DNA of 64,000 bases from positions 1 to 64,000 of the forward strand of contig JBLWGC010000081.1 of assembly GCA_048772705.1 (NCBI GenBank), in the 5' to 3' direction. Made by a program: the position numbers and the translations under genes. This document shows, piece after piece, positions 50,411-58,422 of this stretch (positions are counted from its first letter, which is position 1; every line of letters begins with the position of its first letter). This DNA is from Leidyana gryllorum EB-2025a. Its lineage: Eukaryota > Apicomplexa. Below the pieces are notes generated by a model. That model was given only the letters and a program-made list of their open reading frames with translations. It made no database searches and was not told where the DNA came from.

Positions 50411-50492
50411 GGACAACTGCTGGATTTGAACCAGCGCGGGCCAGGCCCAGTAGATTTCTAGTCTACCCCCTTAACCACTCGGGCAAGTTGCC
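50411..50492 (-). tRNA. tRNA-Ser-AGA: tRNA-Ser (AGA)
   Basis: 82 nt, loop CTAGAAA. Confidence 0.93.
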
Positions 50493-50544
50493 GCTGTCGA
50501 ACTTGGCATTTTGCAGCCAGTGGCTTCGCATACGGTTCAGCACT

Positions 50545-50614
50545 GCTCGCGCCGGCACGAACCCGCCGTTCTCCCATCAAACGTCTTGCGCGCCACCGAC
50601 GGAGTTGGGGCGGC
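50545..50614 (-). pseudogene. Lys-derived relic
   Basis: 'TTTTGAAG' type, more diverged (TTTGATGGGAG). Confidence 0.58.
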
Positions 50615-50781
50615 AAGGAAGCTCGCCCTGTACCTGGGGAAGGCCCAAGATCCCATGATCAATACAAATGGAATTGGTTACTAAGTCCGAATCTGTATCA
50701 GAGATCCACTCACTTGACCACGCCGACATTCCTTTTCCAAGACGGTACGGCTCTCGGCCGAAGCCCCAACTCAACCACTCG

Positions 50782-50854
50782 TCCACTGTAGTCTAAGTGG
50801 CTAGGATATGCGGCTTTCACCCGCACGATCCGGGTTCAAGTCTCGGCAGTGGAA
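50782..50854 (+). tRNA. tRNA-Glu-TTC: tRNA-Glu (TTC)
   Basis: 73 nt, one T-stem change. Confidence 0.92.
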
Positions 50855-50930
50855 GTCATTGAACTACTCTAGCAAAGTGCTCCACTAATCTCCGTCAATA
50901 GCGATTGTTTCGTCATCTCCGGCTTCCATT

Positions 50931-51002
50931 GGCTTCTTAGTTTAGGGGCAGAGCGTTCGCTCCGTAAGCGAGAAGTCGCCGGTTCGATTCCGGCTGAAGG
51001 CT
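50931..51002 (+). tRNA. tRNA-Thr-CGT: tRNA-Thr (CGT), U33C
   Basis: 72 nt; loop TCCGTAA; acceptor changes at both ends. Confidence 0.72.
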
Positions 51003-51047
51003 CGACTGCATCGACTGGGCACCGGCAAGCTGCTCGCAAACTCCAAT

Positions 51048-51118
51048 AATCGTAGCTCAGCCATCAGAGGTAAGTCTCTCAGCCACGAATCGCAGGTTTG
51101 GAACCTGCCAGTACCTGA
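51048..51118 (+). pseudogene. Asn-derived relic
   Basis: Inverted copy of 7381. Confidence 0.58.
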
Positions 51119-51131
51119 GGCACCCATAGGG

Positions 51132-51187
51132 GGCTGTTTGGTCTAATTATATGATTCTTTCTTCGGCTGGAAGAAGTCCTGGGTTCA
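51132..51187 (+). pseudogene. tRNA-Pro 5' part
   Basis: Ends in the T arm at GGGTTCAATG; loop TTCGGCT. Confidence 0.7.
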
Positions 51188-51304
51188 ATGCCACGTCTCT
51201 CCAAGGTCGGCTACTATACGCGGCTCCCACTCGTACAATCCCGAATGAAGTCCAGGCCAGCTGAGACAAAATCTGAGTTGCACCAGTTGTGAGGGCTGGA
51301 ACTG

Positions 51305-51376
51305 CTCCGAGACCGGGAATCGAACCCGGGTCTTCCGCGTGACAGGCGGAAATACTGACCACTATACTATCTCGGA
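51305..51376 (-). tRNA. tRNA-Asp-GTC: tRNA-Asp (GTC)
   Basis: 72 nt, consensus. Confidence 0.94.
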
Positions 51377-51455
51377 CGCTAGTAAACACGCCGGCCTCCA
51401 ACCCCAGAACTCCTCGCATTTTGAGATTTCACCGACAGGAAACGGGTAACACTTC

Positions 51456-51500
51456 GGCAAGATGGCCGAGTGCTGTGTGCAAGCCGCCGTCCGAAAATGC
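51456..51500 (+). pseudogene. tRNA-Leu with D-arm deletion
   Basis: GGCAAGATGGCCGAG joined to TGCTGTGTGCAAGCC; T arm gone. Copy at 61204. Confidence 0.62.
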
Positions 51501-51538
51501 GGGCGGATGATCGCAACCATGTTTAGGCTAATGACTGA

Positions 51539-51610
51539 AGCCTCCTGCCGGAATCGAACCAGGGGCCTTTCGCTTACAAAGCGAATGCTCTGCCCCTAAG
51601 CTTAGGAGGC
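51539..51610 (-). tRNA. tRNA-Thr-TGT: tRNA-Thr (TGT)
   Basis: 72 nt; acceptor GCCTCCT/AGGAGGC is compensated; loop TTTGTAA. T stem has mismatches (CTGGTTC...CCGG). Its direct paralogue at 61287 has TCT. Confidence 0.8.
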
Positions 51611-51674
51611 ATTCCCTGTCTCGACCCATATGAGTTTTTGATGCTGGGAGTTGCATCATTTCCACCACATCGCA

Positions 51675-51755
51675 CGACAACTGCTGGATTTGAACCAGCG
51701 CGAGCCAGGCCCAGTAGATTTCGAGTCTACCCCTTAACCACTCGGGCAAGTTGCC
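51675..51755 (-). tRNA. tRNA-Ser-CGA: tRNA-Ser (CGA)
   Basis: 81 nt, one D-loop base shorter. Confidence 0.9.
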
Positions 51756-51872
51756 AACGGTCGAACTCGGCATGCCGCAGACAGTGGCTCCACATACGGT
51801 TCACACTTGATGTCCCTGAGATAGATTCGAATGCGAGTGACGCGGTGGCACCGCGGTGGCATGGCGGTGATC

Positions 51873-51946
51873 GCTCTCCTAGCTCAGCTGCTTAGAGCAT
51901 CGGCCTTGTGTGCCGGGAGTCGAGAGTTCGATCCCCTCGGGGAGCA
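51873..51946 (+). tRNA. tRNA with Ile-TAT body and Thr anticodon (TGT)
   Basis: 74 nt; acceptor GCTCTCC/GGGGAGC paired, loop CTTGTGT versus CTTATGT at 6421; one T-stem mismatch. Confidence 0.78.
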
Positions 51947-52036
51947 AATCGATCCAATGACAGCCGACGACCACCGAGTGCATAGGAGGAGACCTCTGCG
52001 AGTAAATTCTATAAGTGTATCCTCCTGCGGACACTC

Positions 52037-52108
52037 GACAGTGCGTCGTGCCGTTGGACGGACCTTGCAGTCGTAAGCCCAACACTCTGGCACTGAGTTC
52101 CACTACTT
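52037..52108 (-). pseudogene. tRNA-iMet pseudogene
   Basis: 72 nt; T loop lost, anticodon region TTACGA. Confidence 0.58.
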
Positions 52109-52241
52109 GAGCGTCGGATATCATAAAGGAAGCGGAAATGTGTTTCTTGAGATTCGGAGTGATTTGACACACCATGAGTGCCGTAGCGGCTGTTTGGTTT
52201 GAAGGTATTATTCTTCCTTGCTTAGAAGAACATCGCAACTG

Positions 52242-52313
52242 AGTCTTGTAGCTCAGTCGGCAAAGCGTGTGGCTGTTCACACAAAGTCGCAGATTCGAAG
52301 CCTGGCAGTACCG
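52242..52313 (+). pseudogene. tRNA-Asn (GTT) pseudogene
   Basis: 72 nt; relative of 6634. Confidence 0.65.
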
Positions 52314-52390
52314 GGATCTGCGGTATTCGACTCTCTCATAGAGGTTGGAACTCTGTATTCAAATACCAGCAGGTGCCGCCGTACGGAGTT

Positions 52391-52463
52391 TGGACGACCT
52401 GGGTATCGATCCCAGTACCTCTCGCATGCTAAGCGAGCGCTCTACCATTTGAGCTAGTCGCCC
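52391..52463 (-). tRNA. tRNA-Ala-AGC: tRNA-Ala (AGC)
   Basis: 73 nt, consensus. Confidence 0.94.
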
Positions 52464-52550
52464 GTTGTGCAGACCCCATCGATTTTTTTGTTCTCAACAT
52501 CGTATGACCACTCTCTCGACTGTACTCAGCGGGTTGCTCGACCGACAGCC

Positions 52551-52622
52551 GACTGTTTGGTCTAGTGGTATGATTCTTCCTTCGGGTGGAAGAAGTCCTG
52601 GGTTCGATTCCCAGAACAGCCC
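52551..52622 (+). tRNA. tRNA-Pro-CGG: tRNA-Pro (CGG)
   Basis: 72 nt; G2 to A only. Confidence 0.9.
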
Positions 52623-52703
52623 CGTTGGTTGTCGGTTGACCCGACGCTCTATCTCATCTCAAGATGGTACGGCTCTCGGCTAAAGCTGCAGCTGAGGAAG
52701 GTG

Positions 52704-52776
52704 TCCACTGTAGTCTAAGTGGCTAGGTTATGCGGCTCTCACCCGCACGATCCGGCTCCAAGTCCCGGCAGTGGAG
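52704..52776 (+). tRNA. tRNA-Glu-CTC: tRNA-Glu (CTC)
   Basis: 73 nt; B box GGCTCCAAGTC weakened. Confidence 0.78.
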
Positions 52777-52828
52777 AGTGTGCTTGCAGGCAACAGTTCC
52801 ATTCTTACTTCCAGGGGATATAGATCCA

Positions 52829-52901
52829 CACCGCCCGCAGGGCTCGAACCCGCGACTGCAAGATTAAGAGTCTTGCGCTCTACCGACTGAGCTAGGGCGG
52901 C
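52829..52901 (-). tRNA. tRNA-Lys-CTT: tRNA-Lys (CTT)
   Basis: 73 nt, one T-stem change. Confidence 0.93.
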
Positions 52902-53021
52902 AGGAAAACAAGGACACAAAACCCGATAGCCTGACATTTAAAGTGGCTTTGGTACCCACCAGCCTCACATAGTGAGACGAGTCTCTCGACTGTACCCAGC
53001 GGGTTGAACCACCGACAAGGT

Positions 53022-53093
53022 GGCGGTTTGGTCTAGTGGTATGATTCTTCCTTCGGGTGGAAGAAGTCCTGGGTTCGATTCCCAGAACAGCCC
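53022..53093 (+). tRNA. tRNA-Pro-CGG: tRNA-Pro (CGG)
   Basis: 72 nt; one acceptor change (GGCGGTT). Confidence 0.91.
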
Positions 53094-53194
53094 GTCTGAT
53101 AGTTGTTGACGCAACACGGCACTCGACCCATCCCGAACAGCTAAGACAGGATCTGAGTTGTTGACTCAACAGGCTGCAACCCGGCCATCCCCCC

Positions 53195-53267
53195 AGACGC
53201 TACTGGGACTCGAACCCAGAATCCCCGGTTCCGTAGACCGATGCCATATCCATTAGGCCATAGCGCC
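53195..53267 (-). tRNA. tRNA-Arg-ACG: tRNA-Arg (ACG)
   Basis: 73 nt, consensus. Confidence 0.94.
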
Positions 53268-53388
53268 GACTAGCGGAGCCGTCAAATGGGAGTGTGTAGC
53301 GATAAAGACAGGAGATGGGCAGCTACGCCCGATGGTGGGTGTGGACACACTTCACCCACATCTCCCATTCGAGACATCGGGGACATAC

Positions 53389-53461
53389 TATCCAAGCCAG
53401 GATTCGGGCCTGGGTATGCACGGCCACAACTTGCTGTTGAAAGCACCTAGACGACCCGGAC
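53389..53461 (-). pseudogene. His-derived relic
   Basis: 73 nt, GTG kept. Confidence 0.68.
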
Positions 53462-53535
53462 AATCTTCAAGAGGCTGCTGGGTACCAAAGCCACTTAAGA
53501 TGTCGGGCCATCGGGTTTTGTGTCCTTGCATTCCT

Positions 53536-53608
53536 GCCGCCCTAGCTCAGTCGGTAGAGCGCAAGACTCTTAATCTTGCAGTCGCGGGTTCGAGCCCCGC
53601 GGGCGGTG
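53536..53608 (+). tRNA. tRNA-Lys-CTT: tRNA-Lys (CTT)
   Basis: 73 nt, consensus. Confidence 0.95.
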
Positions 53609-53657
53609 CAAATCAATGTCTCTGGAAGCCGTTACCTACAACCACACTCTGCTGGAT

Positions 53658-53730
53658 TTCCACTGCCGGGACTTGAACCCGGATCGTGCGGTTGAAAGCC
53701 GCATATCCTAGCCACTTAGACTACAGTGGA
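53658..53730 (-). tRNA. tRNA-Glu-TTC: tRNA-Glu (TTC)
   Basis: 73 nt, loop CTTTCAA variant. Confidence 0.9.
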
Positions 53731-53887
53731 CGACTGGTTGAGTTGGGGCTTCGGCCGAGAGCCGTACCGTCTTGGAAAACATGGTATGTCGGCGTGATCT
53801 CTGATACAGATTCGGACTTAGTAACCAATTCCATTTGTATTGATCGTGGAATCTTGGGCCTTCCTCGGGTACGGGGCGAGCTTCCTT

Positions 53888-53956
53888 GCCGCCCCAACTC
53901 AGTCAGTAGAGCGCAAGACTTTTGAAGGGAGATCCGCGGGTTTGGGCGGCGCGAGC
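53888..53956 (+). pseudogene. Lys-derived relic, 'TTTTGAAG' type
   Basis: As 7886, followed by Ser. Confidence 0.63.
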
Positions 53957-54021
53957 AGTCCTAGTAAAGCTCGCTGAACCGTATGTGAAACCACTGGCCG
54001 CAAAATGCCAAGTGCGACAGC

Positions 54022-54103
54022 GGCAACTTGCCCGAGTGGTTAAGGGGGTAGACTAGAAATCTACTGGGCCTGGCCCGCGCTGGTTCAAATCCAGCAGTGT
54101 GCT
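54022..54103 (+). tRNA. tRNA-Ser-AGA: tRNA-Ser (AGA), 3' end damaged
   Basis: Intact to the T arm, loop CTAGAAA; acceptor 3' strand reads GTGTGCT instead of GTTGTCG. Confidence 0.72.
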
Positions 54104-54218
54104 GCGATCATCGGAGTAGGCGGCTGGGCTCAAAACACCAGCAGTACATGCTAGAGATTGCAGTGGCGACGCAGAGGCATCAAGTAAGTGAATAGGTGCC
54201 ATCTGTCGTCGCAGAAGT

Positions 54219-54292
54219 GGTCGCGTGGCTCAGTCGGTTAGAGCGTGAGCCTAATAAGCTCAAGATCCCCGGTTTGAGCCCGAGCGTGACCA
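54219..54292 (+). tRNA. tRNA-Ile-AAT: tRNA-Ile (AAT)
   Basis: 74 nt, loop CTAATAA; B box GGTTTGAGCC altered. Confidence 0.8.
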
Positions 54293-54359
54293 AGTGAGTG
54301 GATATTTGATAAAGAGTTGCCAATACGAAAGGAACTTTTTACCAAGTCCAAGCTTCCTT

Positions 54360-54428
54360 GCCGCGCCAGCTCCGTCGGTAGAGCGCAATACTTTCAATGG
54401 AGAGACCGCGGGTTCGGACAGCGCGAGC
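54360..54428 (+). pseudogene. Lys-derived relic, 'TTTCAATGG' type
   Basis: As 11834. Confidence 0.62.
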
Positions 54429-54493
54429 GCTCCGAGTCAAGCTGCTGAACCGTATGTGAAGCCACTGCCTGCGGCATGCCGAGTTCTACCGTT

Positions 54494-54575
54494 GGCAACT
54501 TGCCCGAGTGGTTAAGGGGGTAGACTCGAAATCTACTGGGCCGGGCCGGCGCTGGTTCAAATCCAGCAGTTGTCG
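54494..54575 (+). tRNA. tRNA-Ser-CGA: tRNA-Ser (CGA)
   Basis: 82 nt, variable-arm changes only. Confidence 0.92.
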
Positions 54576-54639
54576 TGCGATGTGATCGGAGAGTCCAGAA
54601 CCAACTCACGCATAAAACTCAACCATGTGCTATGTCCTC

Positions 54640-54710
54640 TGCATCTGCCGGGAATCGAACCCGGGTCGTCTCGATGGCAACGAGACATTCTACCACTAGA
54701 CCACAGATGC
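54640..54710 (-). tRNA. tRNA-Gly-GCC: tRNA-Gly (GCC)
   Basis: 71 nt, consensus. Confidence 0.95.
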
Positions 54711-54806
54711 GTAACATGTTGTTGTTAGAGCTCGTAAACAATAACGGCCGTTTTGCTGCGAATGAGAAGACAGGGGCAAGTTGAGCGAGTATAAGAGGCG
54801 CCTCGT

Positions 54807-54878
54807 GGGTACGTAACTCAGTAGTAGAGCAGCTGACTGCAGATCAGCAAGTCCGTGGTTCAACTCCGCGCGTGCCCT
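54807..54878 (+). tRNA. tRNA-Cys-GCA: tRNA-Cys (GCA)
   Basis: 72 nt, identical to 43375. Confidence 0.88.
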
Positions 54879-54960
54879 GAAGATGACCTGAAGGTTTGAG
54901 AATGTTGAAAATCCATCCCTGCCCACATACCAATGAGCCTGGAAGTCGGTGGACAATTTT

Positions 54961-55007
54961 GGGTCTATTGCGCAACGGTAGCGCGCCCAATTCCAGATCG
55001 GAAGGTG
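54961..55007 (+). pseudogene. tRNA-Trp (CCA) 5' part
   Basis: Copy of 43529. Confidence 0.65.
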
Positions 55008-55062
55008 GCAATATTATGAGTTAGTCGGCGGTGCCGATTCCGACCGTGGGAGTGATCGACTT

Positions 55063-55119
55063 GCATCTGACTGTAGTGCTGGCATCAGATAGTCGGCGGT
55101 TCGATTCCGTCCCACCGGA
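55063..55119 (+). pseudogene. tRNA-Tyr lacking acceptor 5' side and D arm
   Basis: Copy of 43638; the Met fragment in front is a few bases shorter here. Confidence 0.82.
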
Positions 55120-55209
55120 AGTAGAGGGTCATTGCCAAACTACTACTCAACCTGATGAGCGTTGATAGGCCAACTAGACTACTCCGACGAGAATTCCATC
55201 TATGTAGTT

Positions 55210-55282
55210 CGGATGGGCTGGGAATCGATCCCAGAACCCTTCGTATACTAAGCTACCTTTTCATCATCTGGGCTAGCCTCCC
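55210..55282 (-). pseudogene. Ala-derived relic, 'GATGATGAAA' type
   Basis: Copy of 43785. Confidence 0.6.
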
Positions 55283-55428
55283 TCTATGCCTACCTCATGG
55301 CATTGAGTGATACTTCACATAGTGATACGAGTCTCTCGACTGTACCCAGCGGGTTGAACCATTTGGTCTAGCGGGTTCGATTCCCAGCCCGTCTGATAGT
55401 TGTTGACGCTACACGGCACCATTCGCCC

Positions 55429-55501
55429 AGACGCTACTGGGACTCGAACCCAGAATCCCCGGTTCCGTAGACCGATGCCATATCCATTAGGCCATAGCGC
55501 C
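55429..55501 (-). tRNA. tRNA-Arg-ACG: tRNA-Arg (ACG)
   Basis: 73 nt, consensus. Confidence 0.94.
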
Positions 55502-55622
55502 GACTAACGGAGCCGTCAGATGGAAGTGTGTAGCGATCAAGAGAGGACATGGGCAGCTACGCCCGATCGTGGGTTTGGACAGACTTCACTTACATCTCCC
55601 ATTCGAGACATCGGGGACATAC

Positions 55623-55691
55623 TATCCAAGCCAGGATTCGGGCCTGGGTATGCACGGCCACAACTTGCTGTTGTAAGCACTCGACCCGGAC
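55623..55691 (-). pseudogene. His-derived relic
   Basis: 69 nt, copy of 44198. Confidence 0.65.
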
Positions 55692-55826
55692 AATCTTCAA
55701 GTGAGGCTGGTATGTCGGCGTGACCAAGTGAGTGGATCTCTGATACAAATTCGGACTTAGTAACCAATTCCATTTGTATTGATCGTGGAATCCTGTGCCT
55801 TCCTCGGGTACGGGGCGAGCTTCCTT

Positions 55827-55895
55827 GCCGCCCCAACTCCGTCGGTAGAGCGCAAGACTTTTGAAGGGAGAACCGCGGGTTCGGGCGGCGCGAGC
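55827..55895 (+). pseudogene. Lys-derived relic, 'TTTTGAAG' type
   Basis: Copy of 44402. Confidence 0.65.
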
Positions 55896-55960
55896 AGTCC
55901 TAGTAAAGCTCGCTGAATCGTATGTGAAGCCACTGGCCGCAAAATGCCAAGTTCGACAGC

Positions 55961-56042
55961 GGCAACTTGCCCGAGTGGTTAAGGGGGTAGACTAGAAATC
56001 TACTGGGCCTGGCCCGCGCTGGTTCAAATCCAGCAGTTGTCG
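55961..56042 (+). tRNA. tRNA-Ser-AGA: tRNA-Ser (AGA)
   Basis: 82 nt, loop CTAGAAA, consensus. In D1 only its first ~24 bases remain. Confidence 0.94.
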
Positions 56043-56129
56043 TGTGCTGCGATCATCGGAGTAGGCGGCTGGGCTGTGGCGACGCAGAGGCATCAAGTAA
56101 GTGAATCGGTGCCATCTGTCGTCGGAGGC

Positions 56130-56203
56130 GGTCGCGTAGCTCAGTCGGTTAGAGCGTGAGCCTAATAAGCTCAAGGTCCCCGGTTCGAGCCCGGGCGTGA
56201 CCA
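56130..56203 (+). tRNA. tRNA-Ile-AAT: tRNA-Ile (AAT)
   Basis: 74 nt, consensus; absent from D1. Confidence 0.94.
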
Positions 56204-56300
56204 AGGCAGTGGATCTGTGATACAGAGTTGCCCTCGACCCGAAGAAGCCCCAACATTCTACGACGAATACGCATGGAATCTGTTACTAAGTTCGACAGTT

Positions 56301-56373
56301 GCCAACTTGCCCGAGTGGGGAAGGGGAGATCTACAGGGCCTGGGCCGGGCTGGTGCAGATCCAGCAGTTGTCG
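56301..56373 (+). pseudogene. Ser-derived relic
   Basis: 73 nt; anticodon arm further deleted relative to 33340. Confidence 0.6.
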
Positions 56374-56449
56374 TGCGATGTGATCGGAGGGGTCAGACAC
56401 CAACTCAAGCGTGAATCCGTGGAATGGTGGGAAAAGCAACTGTGTCTTC

Positions 56450-56520
56450 TGCATCTGCCGGGAATCGAACCCGGGTCGTCTCGATGGCAACGAGACATTC
56501 TACCACTAGACCACAGATGC
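56450..56520 (-). tRNA. tRNA-Gly-GCC: tRNA-Gly (GCC)
   Basis: 71 nt, consensus. Confidence 0.95.
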
Positions 56521-56640
56521 ATAATATCTTGTTGAGCTAGTCGCCCGCTGTGCAGACCTCATAGCATTCCGTGGTTTTCGCCCCTCATCAGATACCTGTT
56601 TCCAGAGACACACGCCCCTTTCTCAGTCCGAAAGCTCCGC

Positions 56641-56713
56641 GCAGCCATGGTCTAGTGGTTACGACGTCTGCTTCACACGCAGAAGGTCCCGAGTTCGATC
56701 CTCGGTGGCTGTA
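56641..56713 (+). tRNA. tRNA-Val-CAC: tRNA-Val (CAC)
   Basis: 73 nt, consensus. Confidence 0.95.
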
Positions 56714-56766
56714 GCTCGAAACTTTATCTGAGCACCACGAAATCTGAAGCGGAAAAACGAACTGTG

Positions 56767-56837
56767 CTCCGAGACCTGGAATCGACCCTGGTCTTCCGCG
56801 TGATAGGCGGAAATCCTAACCGCTATACTATCTCGGA
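56767..56837 (-). tRNA. tRNA-Asp-like (ATC)
   Basis: 71 nt, copy of 45012. Confidence 0.65.
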
Positions 56838-56931
56838 CGCTGTGGATACGCCGGCCTCCAACCCCAGAAGTTCTTCCATTTTGAGATTCCACGGATAGAA
56901 AACGCGTGGGGCGGCGAGCCAACAACATTTC

Positions 56932-57011
56932 GGCAAGATGGCCGAGTGGTCCAAGGCGCTGTGTTCAGGCCGCAGTCCGAAAGGGCGTGGGTTCGAATCC
57001 CACTCTTGTCA
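56932..57011 (+). tRNA. tRNA-Leu-CAG: tRNA-Leu (CAG)
   Basis: 80 nt, consensus. Confidence 0.94.
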
Positions 57012-57143
57012 GGCGTTGTAGTCAGGACAACCTGCGACTTCATCCCAGCATGCCCCCACGATGCGCGCGGGACAGCCCGCCGTGCACGTGGCACCCGGCT
57101 AACTTTTGTCGATACAACTGCCACATGATTCTCCAGCTAAGTT

Positions 57144-57215
57144 GCCTTCTTAGCTTAGGGGCAGAGCGTTCGCTTCGTAAGCGAGAAGTCGCCGGTTCGA
57201 TTCCGGCAGAAGGCT
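57144..57215 (+). tRNA. tRNA-Thr-CGT: tRNA-Thr (CGT)
   Basis: 72 nt, consensus. Confidence 0.94.
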
Positions 57216-57281
57216 TTGATGCATCGATAAGCTTATGAGGAATGGCTGTCGCCACGTACAAGATTCACAAGATCGTGTTCT

Positions 57282-57349
57282 GCATCTGTGGTCTAGTGGA
57301 AGAGTCGCTCGCTGCCATCGAGATAACCTGTGTGCGATTCCCGACTGCA
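57282..57349 (+). pseudogene. tRNA-Gly (GCC), T arm broken
   Basis: 68 nt; acceptor 3' strand shortened relative to 45527. Confidence 0.65.
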
Positions 57350-57393
57350 AAATGGTAGCATGATGAGTTTGTCGGCGGTTTCGATTCTGACCG

Positions 57394-57466
57394 TGGGAGT
57401 GGAGAGGATCGAACTCTCGACTTCAGGATTACGAGACCTACGCGCTACCGACTGCGCTACGCTCCC
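57394..57466 (-). tRNA. tRNA with elongator-Met body and Thr anticodon (CGT)
   Basis: 73 nt; loop CTCGTAA; its duplicate at 45642 has GAT and the family has CAT. One acceptor change. Confidence 0.8.
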
Positions 57467-57542
57467 CCTCCGACTTTCTCCGAGGAATCACCTGAACCCA
57501 GAACCATGCTGCCAGGCATGTTGGGTCAAGATACAACAAAGC

Positions 57543-57614
57543 GGGCTGTTCTGGGAATGGAACCTAGGACTTCTTCCACCCGACGGAGGTAGCATACCAC
57601 TACACCAAACAGCC
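57543..57614 (-). pseudogene. tRNA-Pro (CGG), degenerate
   Basis: 72 nt, copy of 45791 with further changes. Confidence 0.62.
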
Positions 57615-57702
57615 GCCTGTCGTTCGTGCAACCCGCTGAAGACAGTTTAAAAAGTGGTCATCCTATGTTGAGAACCAACAAATGCGATGGGGTCTGCACC
57701 AC

Positions 57703-57775
57703 GGGCGACTAGCTCAAATGGTAGAGCGCTCGCTTCGCATGCGAGAGGTACTGGGATCGATACCCAGGTCGTCCA
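57703..57775 (+). tRNA. tRNA-Ala-CGC: tRNA-Ala (CGC)
   Basis: 73 nt, loop TTCGCAT; marks where D2 stops matching D1. Confidence 0.93.
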
Positions 57776-57890
57776 AAGTACGTACAGCTGCACGTGGCGG
57801 GATCCAAACAAACTTCCATCTTTGAAGGGTCGCAGACCACAAGTGCCATTGGCACACCAGCGCACTCAGTGTTTAGTGTGCCTCTGAAAC

Positions 57891-57963
57891 CGGTCCTGGC
57901 AGGTTTCGAACCTGCGACTTTGTGGTTAACAGCCACACGCTCTGCCGACTGAGCTACAAGACC
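57891..57963 (-). tRNA. tRNA-Asn-GTT: tRNA-Asn (GTT)
   Basis: 73 nt, consensus. Confidence 0.95.
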
Positions 57964-58080
57964 CAGCTACAATGGTTCAGAGGTTAGTATAGAGATCCTC
58001 CTTTTTCTACAACAGGATTCTGCAACCACGTCTTGTCAAGAGGGTACGGCTCTCGGCTAAAGCTGCAGCTGAGGAAGTTG

Positions 58081-58153
58081 TCCACTGTAGTCTAAGTGGC
58101 TAGGATATGCGGCTCTCACCCGCACGATCCGGGTTCAAGTCCCGGCAGTGGAA
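58081..58153 (+). tRNA. tRNA-Glu-CTC: tRNA-Glu (CTC)
   Basis: 73 nt, consensus. Confidence 0.95.
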
Positions 58154-58202
58154 ATCCAGCAGAGTGTGGTTGTAGGTAACGGCTTCCAGAGACATTGATT
58201 TG

Positions 58203-58275
58203 CACCGCCCGCGGGGCTCGAACCCGCGACTGCAAGATTAAGAGTCTTGCGCTCTACCGACTGAGCTAGGGCGGC
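58203..58275 (-). tRNA. tRNA-Lys-CTT: tRNA-Lys (CTT)
   Basis: 73 nt, consensus. Confidence 0.95.
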
Positions 58276-58349
58276 GGGAATGCAAGGACACAAAATTCGA
58301 TGGCCCGACATCTTAAGTGGCTTTGGTACCCACCAGCCTCTTGAAGATT

Positions 58350-58422
58350 GTCCGGGTCGTCTAGGTGCTTTCAACAGCAAGTTGTGGCCGTGCATACCCA
58401 GGCCCGAATCCTGGCTTGGATA
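58350..58422 (+). pseudogene. His-derived relic
   Basis: 73 nt, GTG; inverted relative of 53389. Confidence 0.68.

Larger units (their letters stand above)
49761..50492 (-). repeat. Inverted repeat arm C2
   Basis: Reverse complement of 21216-21954. Confidence 0.85.
50411..51376 (-). repeat. Inverted repeat arm B2
   Basis: Reverse complement of 7120-8101. Confidence 0.8.
54542..57702 (+). repeat. Direct repeat D2
   Basis: Second copy of 43110-45950, carrying the extra Ser-AGA and Ile-AAT genes. Confidence 0.92.
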
